From SIG440 sp045645485 (GTDB lineage: Bacteria; Bacillota; Clostridia; Monoglobales; Monoglobaceae): DNA of 26,467 nucleotides. This document shows positions 15,255 to 22,741 of this stretch, piece by piece. Within the stretch, counting starts at the first letter, position 1, and each line of letters opens with the position of its first letter. The stretch lies in NCBI GenBank assembly GCA_045645485.1, contig JAZRIX010000003.1, positions 1 to 26,467 on the forward strand, written 5' to 3'. The position numbers were made by a program, and so were the translations under genes. The notes beneath the pieces were generated by a model, which searched no databases, was not told the DNA's origin, and saw only the letters and a program-made list of their open reading frames with translations.

Positions 15255-16193
15255 ATGGATATTGCTGTTTACTTGTTTACGGGATTTCTTGAAGCAGGAA
15301 AATCTGCTTTTATAAAAGAAACAATGGAGGATGAACGTTTTTCGAACGGTGAAAAAACCTTGCTTTTACTTTGTGAAGAAGGTGAAATTGAATTTGACAC
15401 CGAACATATGGAAGAAAAGCAGGTTTTTGTAGAGGTTATTGGTGATGTATCCGAACTGAATCCCAAGAATCTCAAAACTCTTTGCAAAAAATATAAAGCA
15501 AGCCGTGTGGTTGTTGAATACAACGGTATGTGGCAAATCGGTGATTTGTACGAAAATATGCCAAGAGAATGGGTTCTTTATCAGGAAATCACCTTTATGG
15601 ATGCAAATACTTTTGTTTCTTACAATGCAAATATGCGCAGTCTTGTAGTGGACAAGCTTCAGAACTGTGAGCTTGTTGTGTTTAACCGTTGCAAAAAAGA
15701 TATTGAAAAGGAAGAGCTTCACAGGATTGTACGCGGTGTCAGCCGCCGTACAGATATAATATACGAATACGAAGACGGTAATATTGAGCCTGACAACATA
15801 GAAGACCCACTGCCCTTTGATATTGATGCAGAGGTTATAGATGTGGATATCAGAGATTATGCAATATGGTACCGTGACCTTGTGGAAGAAATGGGCAAAT
15901 ATAACGGCAAAAAAGTCAGATTTACCGGTGTTGTCACCATTGACAAGCGTATGCCAAAGGAATGTTTTGTTATTGGCAGACCTGTGATGACCTGCTGTGT
16001 TGATGATATTTCCTTTAAAGGAATTTTATGCTGTAACAGAAAACCAATGCTGAATAACGGCGACTGGATTATTCTTACCGCAAAAATCCGCATCGAAAAG
16101 CATAAGCTTTATCAGGGTGAAGGTCCTGTATTATATCTCGAAGATTATTCACTGACCTCAGAACCGGAGGATCCGGTTGCAACATTTTATTAA
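15255..16193 (+). CDS. CobW-like P-loop protein with YcgQ/TIGR03943-like (DUF1980) C-terminal domain
   Basis: The 312-residue protein has two parts. The N-terminus is a CobW-like nucleotide-binding fold with Walker A GFLEAGKS (residues 10-17) and an acidic CEEGEIEFD stretch. The CxCC metal motif that its neighbour has at the equivalent place is absent. From about residue 205, the segments YRDLVEEMGKYNGKKVRFTG, GRPVMTCCVDD and the proline-rich end resemble, as I recall them, the C-terminal domain of YcgQ/TIGR03943 proteins. Those pair with YcgR-type permeases and are often linked to CobW GTPases and zinc-responsive regulation. It starts 30 nt after the His-rich GTPase with its own SD (AAGGAA), so the two are co-transcribed. 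It may be the operon partner of the metal chaperone. The domain call rests on motif memory, not a search. Confidence 0.65.
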   Translation: MDIAVYLFTGFLEAGKSAFIKETMEDERFSNGEKTLLLLCEEGEIEFDTEHMEEKQVFVEVIGDVSELNPKNLKTLCKKYKASRVVVEYNGMWQIGDLYENMPREWVLYQEITFMDANTFVSYNANMRSLVVDKLQNCELVVFNRCKKDIEKEELHRIVRGVSRRTDIIYEYEDGNIEPDNIEDPLPFDIDAEVIDVDIRDYAIWYRDLVEEMGKYNGKKVRFTGVVTIDKRMPKECFVIGRPVMTCCVDDISFKGILCCNRKPMLNNGDWIILTAKIRIEKHKLYQGEGPVLYLEDYSLTSEPEDPVATFY

Positions 16194-16212
16194 AATATAA
16201 TATTGTTCTGAT

Positions 16213-16241
16213 TTCACAACTCCTGAAATATTGCATATAAT
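16213..16241 (+). promoter_or_regulatory. Promoter of the asparagine-synthetase-like gene
   Basis: TTCACA (16213-16218) and a perfect TATAAT (16236-16241) are separated by 17 nt, predicting transcription from about 16248. That is downstream of the first in-frame start codon (TTG 16231) and upstream of the well-placed SD, so it supports TTG 16273 as the start. The -10 lies in the loop between the arms of the inverted repeat at 16220-16263. Confidence 0.75.
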
Positions 16242-16274
16242 ATCTACAGAAATATTTCAGGAGGCGATTTTTTT
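16220..16274 (+). terminator. Terminator-like hairpin overlapping the SD and start codon of the next gene
   Basis: CTCCTGAAATATT (16220-16232) and AATATTTCAGGAG (16251-16263) are a perfect 13-bp inverted repeat with an 18-nt loop, followed by GCGA and seven T residues (16268-16274). In a transcript from the CobW operon this should fold as an intrinsic terminator, and the 3' arm would hide the SD. The internal promoter's transcript lacks the 5' arm, so its SD stays free. Confidence 0.65.
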
Positions 16275-18105
16275 GTCAGGAATTGCAGGAATTGTAAGTT
16301 GTCACCGCAAGCTTTCTTCGGAGATTGAAAAACTCAGGACTATGACAGAAGCATTGATGGGACGAGGTGGAAGTGAACCAAAAATCAAGGATGGAGAATG
16401 CGGTATTCTGGGTGCTACTGAGCTTGTTAAAAGCGGTGACCCCAACAAACAGATCCCTTTGTCGGTTATGTATGAAGGGGTTGAATACACAATATGCTTT
16501 GACGGTTTGATTTACAACAGCAGTGAAATCAAAAATGAATTAAAGAAAAAAAGATTTGACTGTGAAAATGCCGATGATGCTGAGCTTGCACTGTTGGCAT
16601 ATTTGCGTTGGGGAGCAGGATGTCTTTCCCGTATGAACGGAATTTTTGCTTTTGCAGTCTGGAATCCGACTTTACGGGAGTTGTTTCTTGCGAGAGACAG
16701 ATTTGGAATAAAACCATTGTATTACACTTCAAAAAACGGCTGTCTTATTTTCGCTTCAGAAATAAAAGGTATCCTCGCTCACACTGATACAGAAGCTATA
16801 CTTGGAAAAGACGGAATATGTGAGGTGCTGGGACTCGGACCTGCTCAGACACAGGGATGCGGGATTTTCCGTGATATAAAGGAAATATTGCCCGCACACT
16901 TTGCGGTTTATAATAAAAACGGTTTCAATCAGCACAGATACTGGTGTCTTGAATCGAAAAGTTTTGATGCATCATTTGACGAATGCGTTGAAGAAACGAA
17001 AAAACTTTGTTCTGATGCAATCAATTCTCAGCTTGAACAGAAAAACAGATCAATAGCATTCTTTCTTTCGGGCGGACTGGATTCAAGTATCATAACCGCC
17101 TTAGGGGCACAACGCTTTGGTGATGGTATTGATACATTTTCGCTGGAATACAACGGTAACGAGCAGTATTTTTCACCAAATGAGTATCAGCCTGCGTCCG
17201 ACGGATACTATATTGAACTTGTTTCTGAAATGTACAACACCAACCACACGGTAATATCCGTTGATAATGACGCTCTTATAAAACACTTAAATACGGCTGT
17301 TGACTGTCGTGATTTGCCGGGTATGGGAGATGTTGATTCTTCTTTGTACTTTTTGTGCAGAGAAATGGGAATTCAACACAACGGTGCATTGTCAGGCGAG
17401 TGTGCTGATGAAGTTTTCGGCGGTTATCCGTGGTTTCACCGAAAAGAAGACTTTGATGCAGATATCTTTCCGTGGTCAAAAAATCTTGAGCTGAGAAAGA
17501 TGCTTGTTGATCCTCAGTTGGTAAAAAAACAGGAAATCAAAGATTATATTCGCAGTGCATACAAAAAGAGTGTTTCTGAAACACCGATTCTTCAGGAAGA
17601 TAATGATGAAGAAAAACGACGCAGAGAAATTGCTTATTTAAACCTTAATTGGTTTATGTATACTCTCGGCAACCGAAGCGAAAGAATCGGTATGAATTGC
17701 GGCTTAGAGGTTCGTATGCCATTTTGTGACTATCGGCTGGTGGAATATCTTTGGAATGTTCCGTGGGATTATAAAAAATATTCTGACCGTGAAAAAGGTC
17801 TTTTGAGAAAAGCCTTTGAAGGTGTTTTGCCTAACGAGGTTCTGTGGCGCAAAAAAAGTCCTTTTCCAAAGACTCACAACCCCGAATATGAACTCCGTGT
17901 CAAAGAGCTTGTCCGAGAGATTTTAAATGACAAAAATTCACGAATCCACGGTCTTCTGAACACAAATTATATAACAGAAATTCTGAAGCAGCCCTCAGAT
18001 TACGGAAAACCGTGGTTTGGGCAACTGATGGCATTGCCCCAGCTGTATGCATATATTATACAGTTGGAGTATTGGTTAAACAAGTACAAAATTAAAATAT
18101 ATTAA
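16273..18105 (+). CDS. asnB: Asparagine synthetase B-like amidoligase with degenerate glutaminase domain
   Basis: AsnB enzymes make asparagine from aspartate, ATP and glutamine-derived ammonia. This 610-residue protein has a full synthetase domain. The PPi-loop SGGLDSS is at residues 266-272; SGECADEVFGGYPWF, EVRMPFCDYRLVEY and WRKKSPFPKTHNPEY are also present. The N-terminal class II glutaminase domain is damaged. The start reads MSGIAGIV instead of MCGIAG, so the catalytic Cys is Ser. The glutamine-binding NGE motif is DGL (77-79). The usual RGPD is RGGS (31-34), and no RRLxIxD-like Arg motif is evident. I chose TTG 16273 because AGGAGG (16259-16264) lies 8 nt upstream and the promoter's start site is near 16248. 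It may use free ammonia, or be a related amide ligase. Confidence 0.85.
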   Translation: MSGIAGIVSCHRKLSSEIEKLRTMTEALMGRGGSEPKIKDGECGILGATELVKSGDPNKQIPLSVMYEGVEYTICFDGLIYNSSEIKNELKKKRFDCENADDAELALLAYLRWGAGCLSRMNGIFAFAVWNPTLRELFLARDRFGIKPLYYTSKNGCLIFASEIKGILAHTDTEAILGKDGICEVLGLGPAQTQGCGIFRDIKEILPAHFAVYNKNGFNQHRYWCLESKSFDASFDECVEETKKLCSDAINSQLEQKNRSIAFFLSGGLDSSIITALGAQRFGDGIDTFSLEYNGNEQYFSPNEYQPASDGYYIELVSEMYNTNHTVISVDNDALIKHLNTAVDCRDLPGMGDVDSSLYFLCREMGIQHNGALSGECADEVFGGYPWFHRKEDFDADIFPWSKNLELRKMLVDPQLVKKQEIKDYIRSAYKKSVSETPILQEDNDEEKRRREIAYLNLNWFMYTLGNRSERIGMNCGLEVRMPFCDYRLVEYLWNVPWDYKKYSDREKGLLRKAFEGVLPNEVLWRKKSPFPKTHNPEYELRVKELVREILNDKNSRIHGLLNTNYITEILKQPSDYGKPWFGQLMALPQLYAYIIQLEYWLNKYKIKIY

Positions 18106-18119
18106 AGGAATAATAACAA

Positions 18120-18773
18120 ATGATAAAAGCTGTTTTATTTGACTTTGACGGAACCCTGATTAATTCAAATGAGTTAATATTTGAATCTTACAGAACAGCA
18201 TTCAGAGAGGTTCTGAGCAAAGAACTTACCGAGGATGAAATTTTGGAAATGTACGGCAGACCCCTTCGTGAATCACTGGCAAAATACGGCGAATACAGTG
18301 AGCAGCTTCGCTCTGTTTACCGCGAATATAACGATGTGCGACATGATGCATCGGTAAAAGGCTTTGAAGGTGCGAGTGAAGGCGTTCTGATGCTGAAAAA
18401 ATTGGGATTAAAACTGGGAATAGTGACATCAAAGCGGTTACACATGCTTGAAAGAGGCGTAGAGATTATGGGGCTTTCAGGTGCTTTTGATGTGTATATT
18501 ACCCCTGATGATACAAAGAACGTAAAACCGCATCCCGAACCGGTTTTATGCGGTTGCGAAAGGCTTGGGGTAGCTCCAGAAGAAGCCGTCTATGTTGGTG
18601 ACAGTGTCTTTGATATGGAGGCAGGCAGAGCTGCAGGAACAGCTATCTGTGCAATGAAGTATTCTTTGACACCTGCCGAAAGACTTCTGGAGTTTGACCC
18701 TGAGTTTTTTGCAGATTCGATTCTGCAGTTTGCAAATGAATTGAAGGTGAAAAACAATGGCTGCAATTCTTGA
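18120..18773 (+). CDS. ppaX: HAD-family phosphatase, PpaX/phosphoglycolate phosphatase type
   Basis: This 217-residue HAD hydrolase has motif I DFDGT at residues 8-12 (LFDFDGTLINSNEL), motif II near LGIVTSKR and motif III with the conserved Lys and GDSVFDMEAGRAAG. A cap domain lies between motifs I and II. The wording of motif I and the length match PpaX of Bacillus, which in that organism hydrolyses pyrophosphate released by HPr kinase/phosphorylase; phosphoglycolate phosphatase (Gph) is the main alternative. The SD AAAGGAA precedes the ATG. It lies 14 nt after the asparagine-synthetase-like gene, and its last 17 bases overlap the downstream pseudouridine synthase, so the three genes appear to form an operon. 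The exact substrate cannot be read from sequence. Confidence 0.8.
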   Translation: MIKAVLFDFDGTLINSNELIFESYRTAFREVLSKELTEDEILEMYGRPLRESLAKYGEYSEQLRSVYREYNDVRHDASVKGFEGASEGVLMLKKLGLKLGIVTSKRLHMLERGVEIMGLSGAFDVYITPDDTKNVKPHPEPVLCGCERLGVAPEEAVYVGDSVFDMEAGRAAGTAICAMKYSLTPAERLLEFDPEFFADSILQFANELKVKNNGCNS

Positions 18774-19659
18774 AACAATTGTAACAGAAAAATATTCGGG
18801 AAAAACTGTTGAAAATGTTTTACGAAAAGAGTTTGGTGTATCTTCAACACTTATGAAAAAGCTTAAAAATAATAAAAAGCTGTTCCTGAACGGAAATGCA
18901 TGCAAAACCGTTGATATTTGCAGCTGTGGAGACCGCATCTGTGCTGATGTATCTGAAAACGAAAAAGGGTTCGGAGAAATTTTGCCTTGGGAAGTTAATC
19001 TTGATATTCTTTTTGAAGATGACTATTTTTTAATTGTGAACAAACCCGGAAATATGGCTTCGCATCCTTGTCTCGGAAACCGTGACAGTACGCTTGCCAA
19101 TGCGGTTATGTATTATTGGTCGCGCTTTGGGGAATACCATACTTATCATATTGTTAACAGGCTGGACAAGGATACCTCAGGAATATGTGTCATAGCCAAA
19201 AATTCATATGCACACGGTACCCTGTCTGAGCAAATAAAAAACAGAGTATTTGAAAGAAAATATACGGCTGTGGTACACGGAAAACTTTTTCCTGAAGACG
19301 GAGTCATCGAATTCCCCATAAGAAGAGAGGAAGAAAGCGTTATTAAACGAATTGTTGCTGATGATGGTAAATATGCAAAAACCGTATATAAAACCATCAG
19401 AAGCTGTGAAAAATTTTCACTTGTTGATATTTGTCTTGAAACCGGCAGAACCCATCAGATAAGAGTCCATTTTTCACATATTGGAAATCCTTTGGTAGGA
19501 GACTGGCTTTACGGATTCGGTGATGATGAAAAAACGCTGATTGACAGACAGGCATTGCATGCAGGATTCATAAAGTTTTCACACCCTGTAACTAAAAAAA
19601 CAATTGAAATATACACTGATTTGCCTGAGGATATGCAAAATCTTTTGAATCATTTGTGA
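18757..19659 (+). CDS. RluD-family RNA pseudouridine synthase
   Basis: Members of this family isomerise specific uridines in 23S rRNA (or tRNA) to pseudouridine. The 300-residue protein has an N-terminal S4-like RNA-binding segment (about 1-65, with a VSSTLMKKLKNNKKLFLNG core). The RluA/RluD catalytic domain carries the signature HIVNRLDKDTSGICVIAKN with catalytic Asp137. The conserved end LETGRTHQIRVHFSHIGNPL is present. The ATG sits inside the 3' end of ppaX in another frame (17-bp overlap) with AAGGTG upstream, indicating coupled translation. Firmicutes usually hold several RluD paralogues (YlyB, YhcT, YjbO types); I cannot say which this is. It is the last gene of its operon. Confidence 0.9.
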   Translation: MAAILETIVTEKYSGKTVENVLRKEFGVSSTLMKKLKNNKKLFLNGNACKTVDICSCGDRICADVSENEKGFGEILPWEVNLDILFEDDYFLIVNKPGNMASHPCLGNRDSTLANAVMYYWSRFGEYHTYHIVNRLDKDTSGICVIAKNSYAHGTLSEQIKNRVFERKYTAVVHGKLFPEDGVIEFPIRREEESVIKRIVADDGKYAKTVYKTIRSCEKFSLVDICLETGRTHQIRVHFSHIGNPLVGDWLYGFGDDEKTLIDRQALHAGFIKFSHPVTKKTIEIYTDLPEDMQNLLNHL

Positions 19660-19728
19660 AAATAGAATGGAAAGTGCAGGCAAACTTTTGAAATTTTCAA
19701 ATAAAATTAACAAAAGCCAAAAAAAGTG

Positions 19729-19757
19729 TTGACTTATACCGAAATTTTTAGTATTCT
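19729..19757 (+). promoter_or_regulatory. Promoter of the HPr gene
   Basis: TTGACT (19729-19734) and TATTCT (19752-19757) are 17 nt apart, upstream of AAAGGAG and the ATG at 19816. The 156-nt gap after the pseudouridine synthase gene otherwise contains an A/T palindrome (TTTGAAA/TTTCAAA, 19687-19701) but no clear terminator. Confidence 0.7.
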
Positions 19758-19815
19758 ATTAGTATCGGTTTTATACAGTTGAATTATGATTGATTGGAAC
19801 TAAAGGAGAATTTTT

Positions 19816-20076
19816 ATGTTTTTGAAAGAAATAGTTGTTCAAAATCAGGTAGGATTACACGCAAGACCTGCTACATTTTTTATTCAGAAAGCAAATGAAT
19901 ACAAGTCAAGCATTTGGATTGAAAAGGAAGAAAAAAGAGTAAATGCAAAGAGCTTGCTGGGCGTTCTTTCATTGGGTGTTACCAAAGGTGTAAGCATTAC
20001 TATTCTTGCAGAAGGTTCTGATGAAGAACAGGCAGTGAACGAGCTTGTTTCTTTGATTTCTTCTGACTTTTCTTAA
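19816..20076 (+). CDS. ptsH: HPr-family phosphocarrier protein
   Basis: HPr carries phosphate from enzyme I to sugar-specific PTS permeases and, in Firmicutes, signals carbon status through CcpA when phosphorylated on Ser46. The 86-residue protein has the active site His15 in QVGLHARPATFF and the regulatory Ser46 in NAKSLLGVLSLGV. Both are intact, so it is a functional-looking HPr rather than a Crh-type paralogue, which lacks His15. No enzyme I or HPr kinase gene lies beside it; in many Clostridia an HPr gene is found in the uvrC/hprK/whiA neighbourhood, which agrees with uvrC next door. It is monocistronic, between its own promoter and a terminator. Confidence 0.93.
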   Translation: MFLKEIVVQNQVGLHARPATFFIQKANEYKSSIWIEKEEKRVNAKSLLGVLSLGVTKGVSITILAEGSDEEQAVNELVSLISSDFS

Positions 20077-20107
20077 TAAAACCAATAAAATTTAAGATTT
20101 AAAAAAA

Positions 20108-20133
20108 ATGTCTTACGTTAGTAAGGCATTTTT
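20108..20133 (+). terminator. Terminator after the HPr gene
   Basis: A 9-bp stem with one G-U pair (ATGTCTTAC at 20108-20116 with GTAAGGCAT at 20121-20129) and a GTTA loop is followed by T residues to 20133. An A-tract upstream makes it potentially active in both directions. Confidence 0.8.
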
Positions 20134-20167
20134 GTACTATTATAAGCTTTTTGGGAGGTGAATGTAT

Positions 20168-22027
20168 TTGAATAATGTATCGGATATTATAAGAAAAAAA
20201 CTTTCTGCTTTGCCCCTTTGCTCAGGGGTATATCTTATGAAAGATATTGACGGTAAAATTATTTATGTAGGTAAAAGCAAGGTTCTCAAAAACCGTGTTA
20301 ATCAGTATTTTGTCAATCTGACAAGTCATTCACCGAAAACACGTGCTATGGTTGAACGCATTCACGATTTTGAATACATTCTCACTGATTCCGAAAATGA
20401 GGCACTGGCTCTTGAGTGTAATCTGATAAAAAAATACCGCCCCAAATATAACATTCTTTTGAAGGATGACAAGCAATATCCCTATATAAAAATAACTGCA
20501 AATGAAGACTTTCCGCGTGTTTTTGTCACCAGAAAAGTACAGAAAGACGGAGGACTGTATTTTGGTCCTTATATGTCAGGAATGGGGATAAAAGAAGCGG
20601 TAGAGGAAATAAGAAAGGTTTTCAAGCTCAGAAGCTGTTCAAAAAATGTTTCAAAACAAAATGACCGCCCTTGTCTGTATTATCAGATTGGTCAATGCAG
20701 TGCACCCTGTGCCAAAAAAATCTCAAAAGAGGATTACAGCATTCTTGTTGAAGAAGCATCAAGTGTGCTGAACGGAAAATATGATTCCGTTTTAGCAAAG
20801 CTCCATGAAAAGATGCTTTCTGCATCATCATCTCTTGAATTTGAAAAAGCTGCACAATATAGAGATAAAATTCAAAACATAACATATCTTGGAGAAAATC
20901 AGAAAATTACATCATCCGCAGAAAATAATATTGATTATATCGGAATATACAAAGAAGGAACCAGTTTTTGTATCCAAGTGTTCTTTTATCGCAACGGAAA
21001 GGCTGTAGGGTCAGAATACTTTACACTTGATAACGAGCTCGGAGACATTAAAGAAATAGCCGAAAACTTTGTAAAGCAATTCTACTTTACAGGGGCGAAA
21101 ATACCCAAAGAAGTGGCAATTTCAGAGGAGTTTGATGACAAAGAAGCCATTTCAGCATGGCTTTCTGACATAGCAGGACACAAGATTACCTTTACAGTTC
21201 CCAAGCGCGGAAAAAAAGCAGAAATTATAAAAATGGTCAAAATGAACGCAAAGGAATCCTTATATAAGCACAGACTTTTACAAGATAGAAATATGGAAAA
21301 GCAGAACAGAATATTATCGTCTTTGAGTGAACTTCTTGATTTGCCAAAAACACCTTTCCGTATTGAATCCTATGACATTTCAAATACCTCAGGGGCTTCA
21401 TCGGTGGGCGTTCAGATTGTTTATGTCAATGCCGTACCCAAAAAGGCACTGTACAGAAAGTTCAATATAAAAACCGTTGATGGTTCAAATGACTACGAAA
21501 GTACACGCGAAGTGATTTTCAGAAGAATAAACGAAGCATACAAAGAAGAAGATTTAATAAAATCAGGTGAACTTGATGCTGCAAAATCGAAATTTTTACC
21601 ATTGCCTGACCTGATATTGCTTGATGGAGGCAAAGGACATGTTTCTGCAGTAAAGATGCTTCTGGATACGATGGGAGAGGATATACCCGTTTTTGGTCTT
21701 GTCAAAGACAAGACCCACCGTACACGCGGTGTAACAGATGAAAATACCGATTATCCCCTTGAAAGAAAATCCGAGTTGTTTAGGTTTCTTGCAGGTATGC
21801 AGGATGAAGTACACCGTTTTGCAATAAAAACATTCAGAAACCGTCATGAAAAAAACAATCTAAAATCAGAATTGGAAGAAATAAAGGGTGTTGGAGTATC
21901 AACCCGAACAAAGCTTTTGAAGAGCTTTGCAGGAATTGAAGGTATAAAAAATGCTACACTTGATGAATTAAAAGCAGTTATTCCGAAGCATATTGCCGAA
22001 AATGTATATAATTATTTTAACAAATAG
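20168..22027 (+). CDS. uvrC: Excinuclease ABC subunit UvrC
   Basis: UvrC makes both incisions in nucleotide excision repair. The domains are in the usual order. An N-terminal GIY-YIG nuclease has SGVYLMKDIDGKIIYVGKSK. A Cys-containing linker has CSAPCAKKIS. A UVR motif (SSLEFEKAAQYRDKIQ) binds UvrB. The RNase H-like endonuclease half carries IESYDISNTSG and LPDLILLDGGKGH. A C-terminal helix-hairpin-helix (EEIKGVGVSTRTKLLKSF) completes it. The GGGAGGTG SD (20153-20160) is only about 3 nt from the ATG at 20162 but 9 nt from a TTG at 20168, so I prefer the TTG start (619 residues); the ATG would add two residues. The GME-fold gene follows after 9 nt and is probably co-transcribed. Confidence 0.95.
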   Translation: MNNVSDIIRKKLSALPLCSGVYLMKDIDGKIIYVGKSKVLKNRVNQYFVNLTSHSPKTRAMVERIHDFEYILTDSENEALALECNLIKKYRPKYNILLKDDKQYPYIKITANEDFPRVFVTRKVQKDGGLYFGPYMSGMGIKEAVEEIRKVFKLRSCSKNVSKQNDRPCLYYQIGQCSAPCAKKISKEDYSILVEEASSVLNGKYDSVLAKLHEKMLSASSSLEFEKAAQYRDKIQNITYLGENQKITSSAENNIDYIGIYKEGTSFCIQVFFYRNGKAVGSEYFTLDNELGDIKEIAENFVKQFYFTGAKIPKEVAISEEFDDKEAISAWLSDIAGHKITFTVPKRGKKAEIIKMVKMNAKESLYKHRLLQDRNMEKQNRILSSLSELLDLPKTPFRIESYDISNTSGASSVGVQIVYVNAVPKKALYRKFNIKTVDGSNDYESTREVIFRRINEAYKEEDLIKSGELDAAKSKFLPLPDLILLDGGKGHVSAVKMLLDTMGEDIPVFGLVKDKTHRTRGVTDENTDYPLERKSELFRFLAGMQDEVHRFAIKTFRNRHEKNNLKSELEEIKGVGVSTRTKLLKSFAGIEGIKNATLDELKAVIPKHIAENVYNYFNK

Positions 22028-22036
22028 AGGTTGAAG

Positions 22037-22741
22037 ATGGGACTTATTATTGATATAAATGCAAGTAATGAGCTGTTTTGCAAGCTTGAAGAATACGGTG
22101 TATCATACTGTAAATCTGTAGATTTGCCACATATATATTCACCCCTAAACACTCACCCGGATATTCAGATACACATTTTTGACTCAAGAATTGCCATTGC
22201 AGCACCGTCCGTTTTTGATTATTACAGAAAACATCTTCCAAAGCATATAAAAGTTTTATGCGGAGAAACCGATCCCGGAGGCAAGTATCCGCAAGACTGT
22301 GCATATAACGTAGCAGCAATAGGAAAAAGAGTTTTTGGAAATTTTACGTATGTTGATAGTGTAATAAAAAATCTGTATATAGAGCAAGGGTTTGAATTGG
22401 TGAATACAAAACAGGGATATACAAAATGTAATCTGTGTATAGTCGACGAAAACTCAGTAATAACCGAAGATAACGGTCTTTGCAAGTGTCTTAGAAGTTG
22501 TGGTATTGAAGTTTTGAAAATTCCTCAGGGAGGAGTAAGTATGCAAAATTTTGATTACGGTTTTATCGGTGGAGCATCAGGGAAGATTTCTTATAATAAA
22601 CTGGTTTTTTCGGGAGAAATTTCAAAACATTACTCATTCGATGAAATCAGCCAGTTTTTGAGAAATAAAGATATTGAATATTGTTGCTTGACCCAAAACA
22701 AGCTGACAGATATCGGCAGTATGCTGTATTATAAGGATTAG
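22037..22741 (+). CDS. GME-fold protein, DUF6873-like (function unknown)
   Basis: This 234-residue protein resembles a Clostridia-restricted family that I recall as DUF6873, assigned to the guanidino-group-modifying-enzyme (pentein) fold shared by arginine deiminase and dimethylargininase. Visible features include several repeated beta/alpha units (IHIFDSRIAIAAPSVFDYY, YNVAAIGKRVFGN), a Cys/Pro/Gly segment (CGETDPGGKYPQDCAYNV), and a conserved C-terminal PQGGVSM with FIGGASGKI. Penteins use a C-terminal Cys and a central His/Asp pair, but I cannot assign these residues securely. The ATG 22037 is preferred because AGAGG (22026-22030) is 6 nt upstream; a TTG at 22031 abuts the SD. It is the second gene after uvrC. 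The biochemical role is unknown. Confidence 0.6.
   Translation: MGLIIDINASNELFCKLEEYGVSYCKSVDLPHIYSPLNTHPDIQIHIFDSRIAIAAPSVFDYYRKHLPKHIKVLCGETDPGGKYPQDCAYNVAAIGKRVFGNFTYVDSVIKNLYIEQGFELVNTKQGYTKCNLCIVDENSVITEDNGLCKCLRSCGIEVLKIPQGGVSMQNFDYGFIGGASGKISYNKLVFSGEISKHYSFDEISQFLRNKDIEYCCLTQNKLTDIGSMLYYKD

Noticed and set aside
16231..16272. Longer N-terminus of the asparagine-synthetase-like protein from TTG 16231
   Set aside because: That codon lies upstream of the predicted transcription start, overlaps the -10 region and has no SD; TTG 16273 has AGGAGG 8 nt upstream and aligns with the family's N-terminus.
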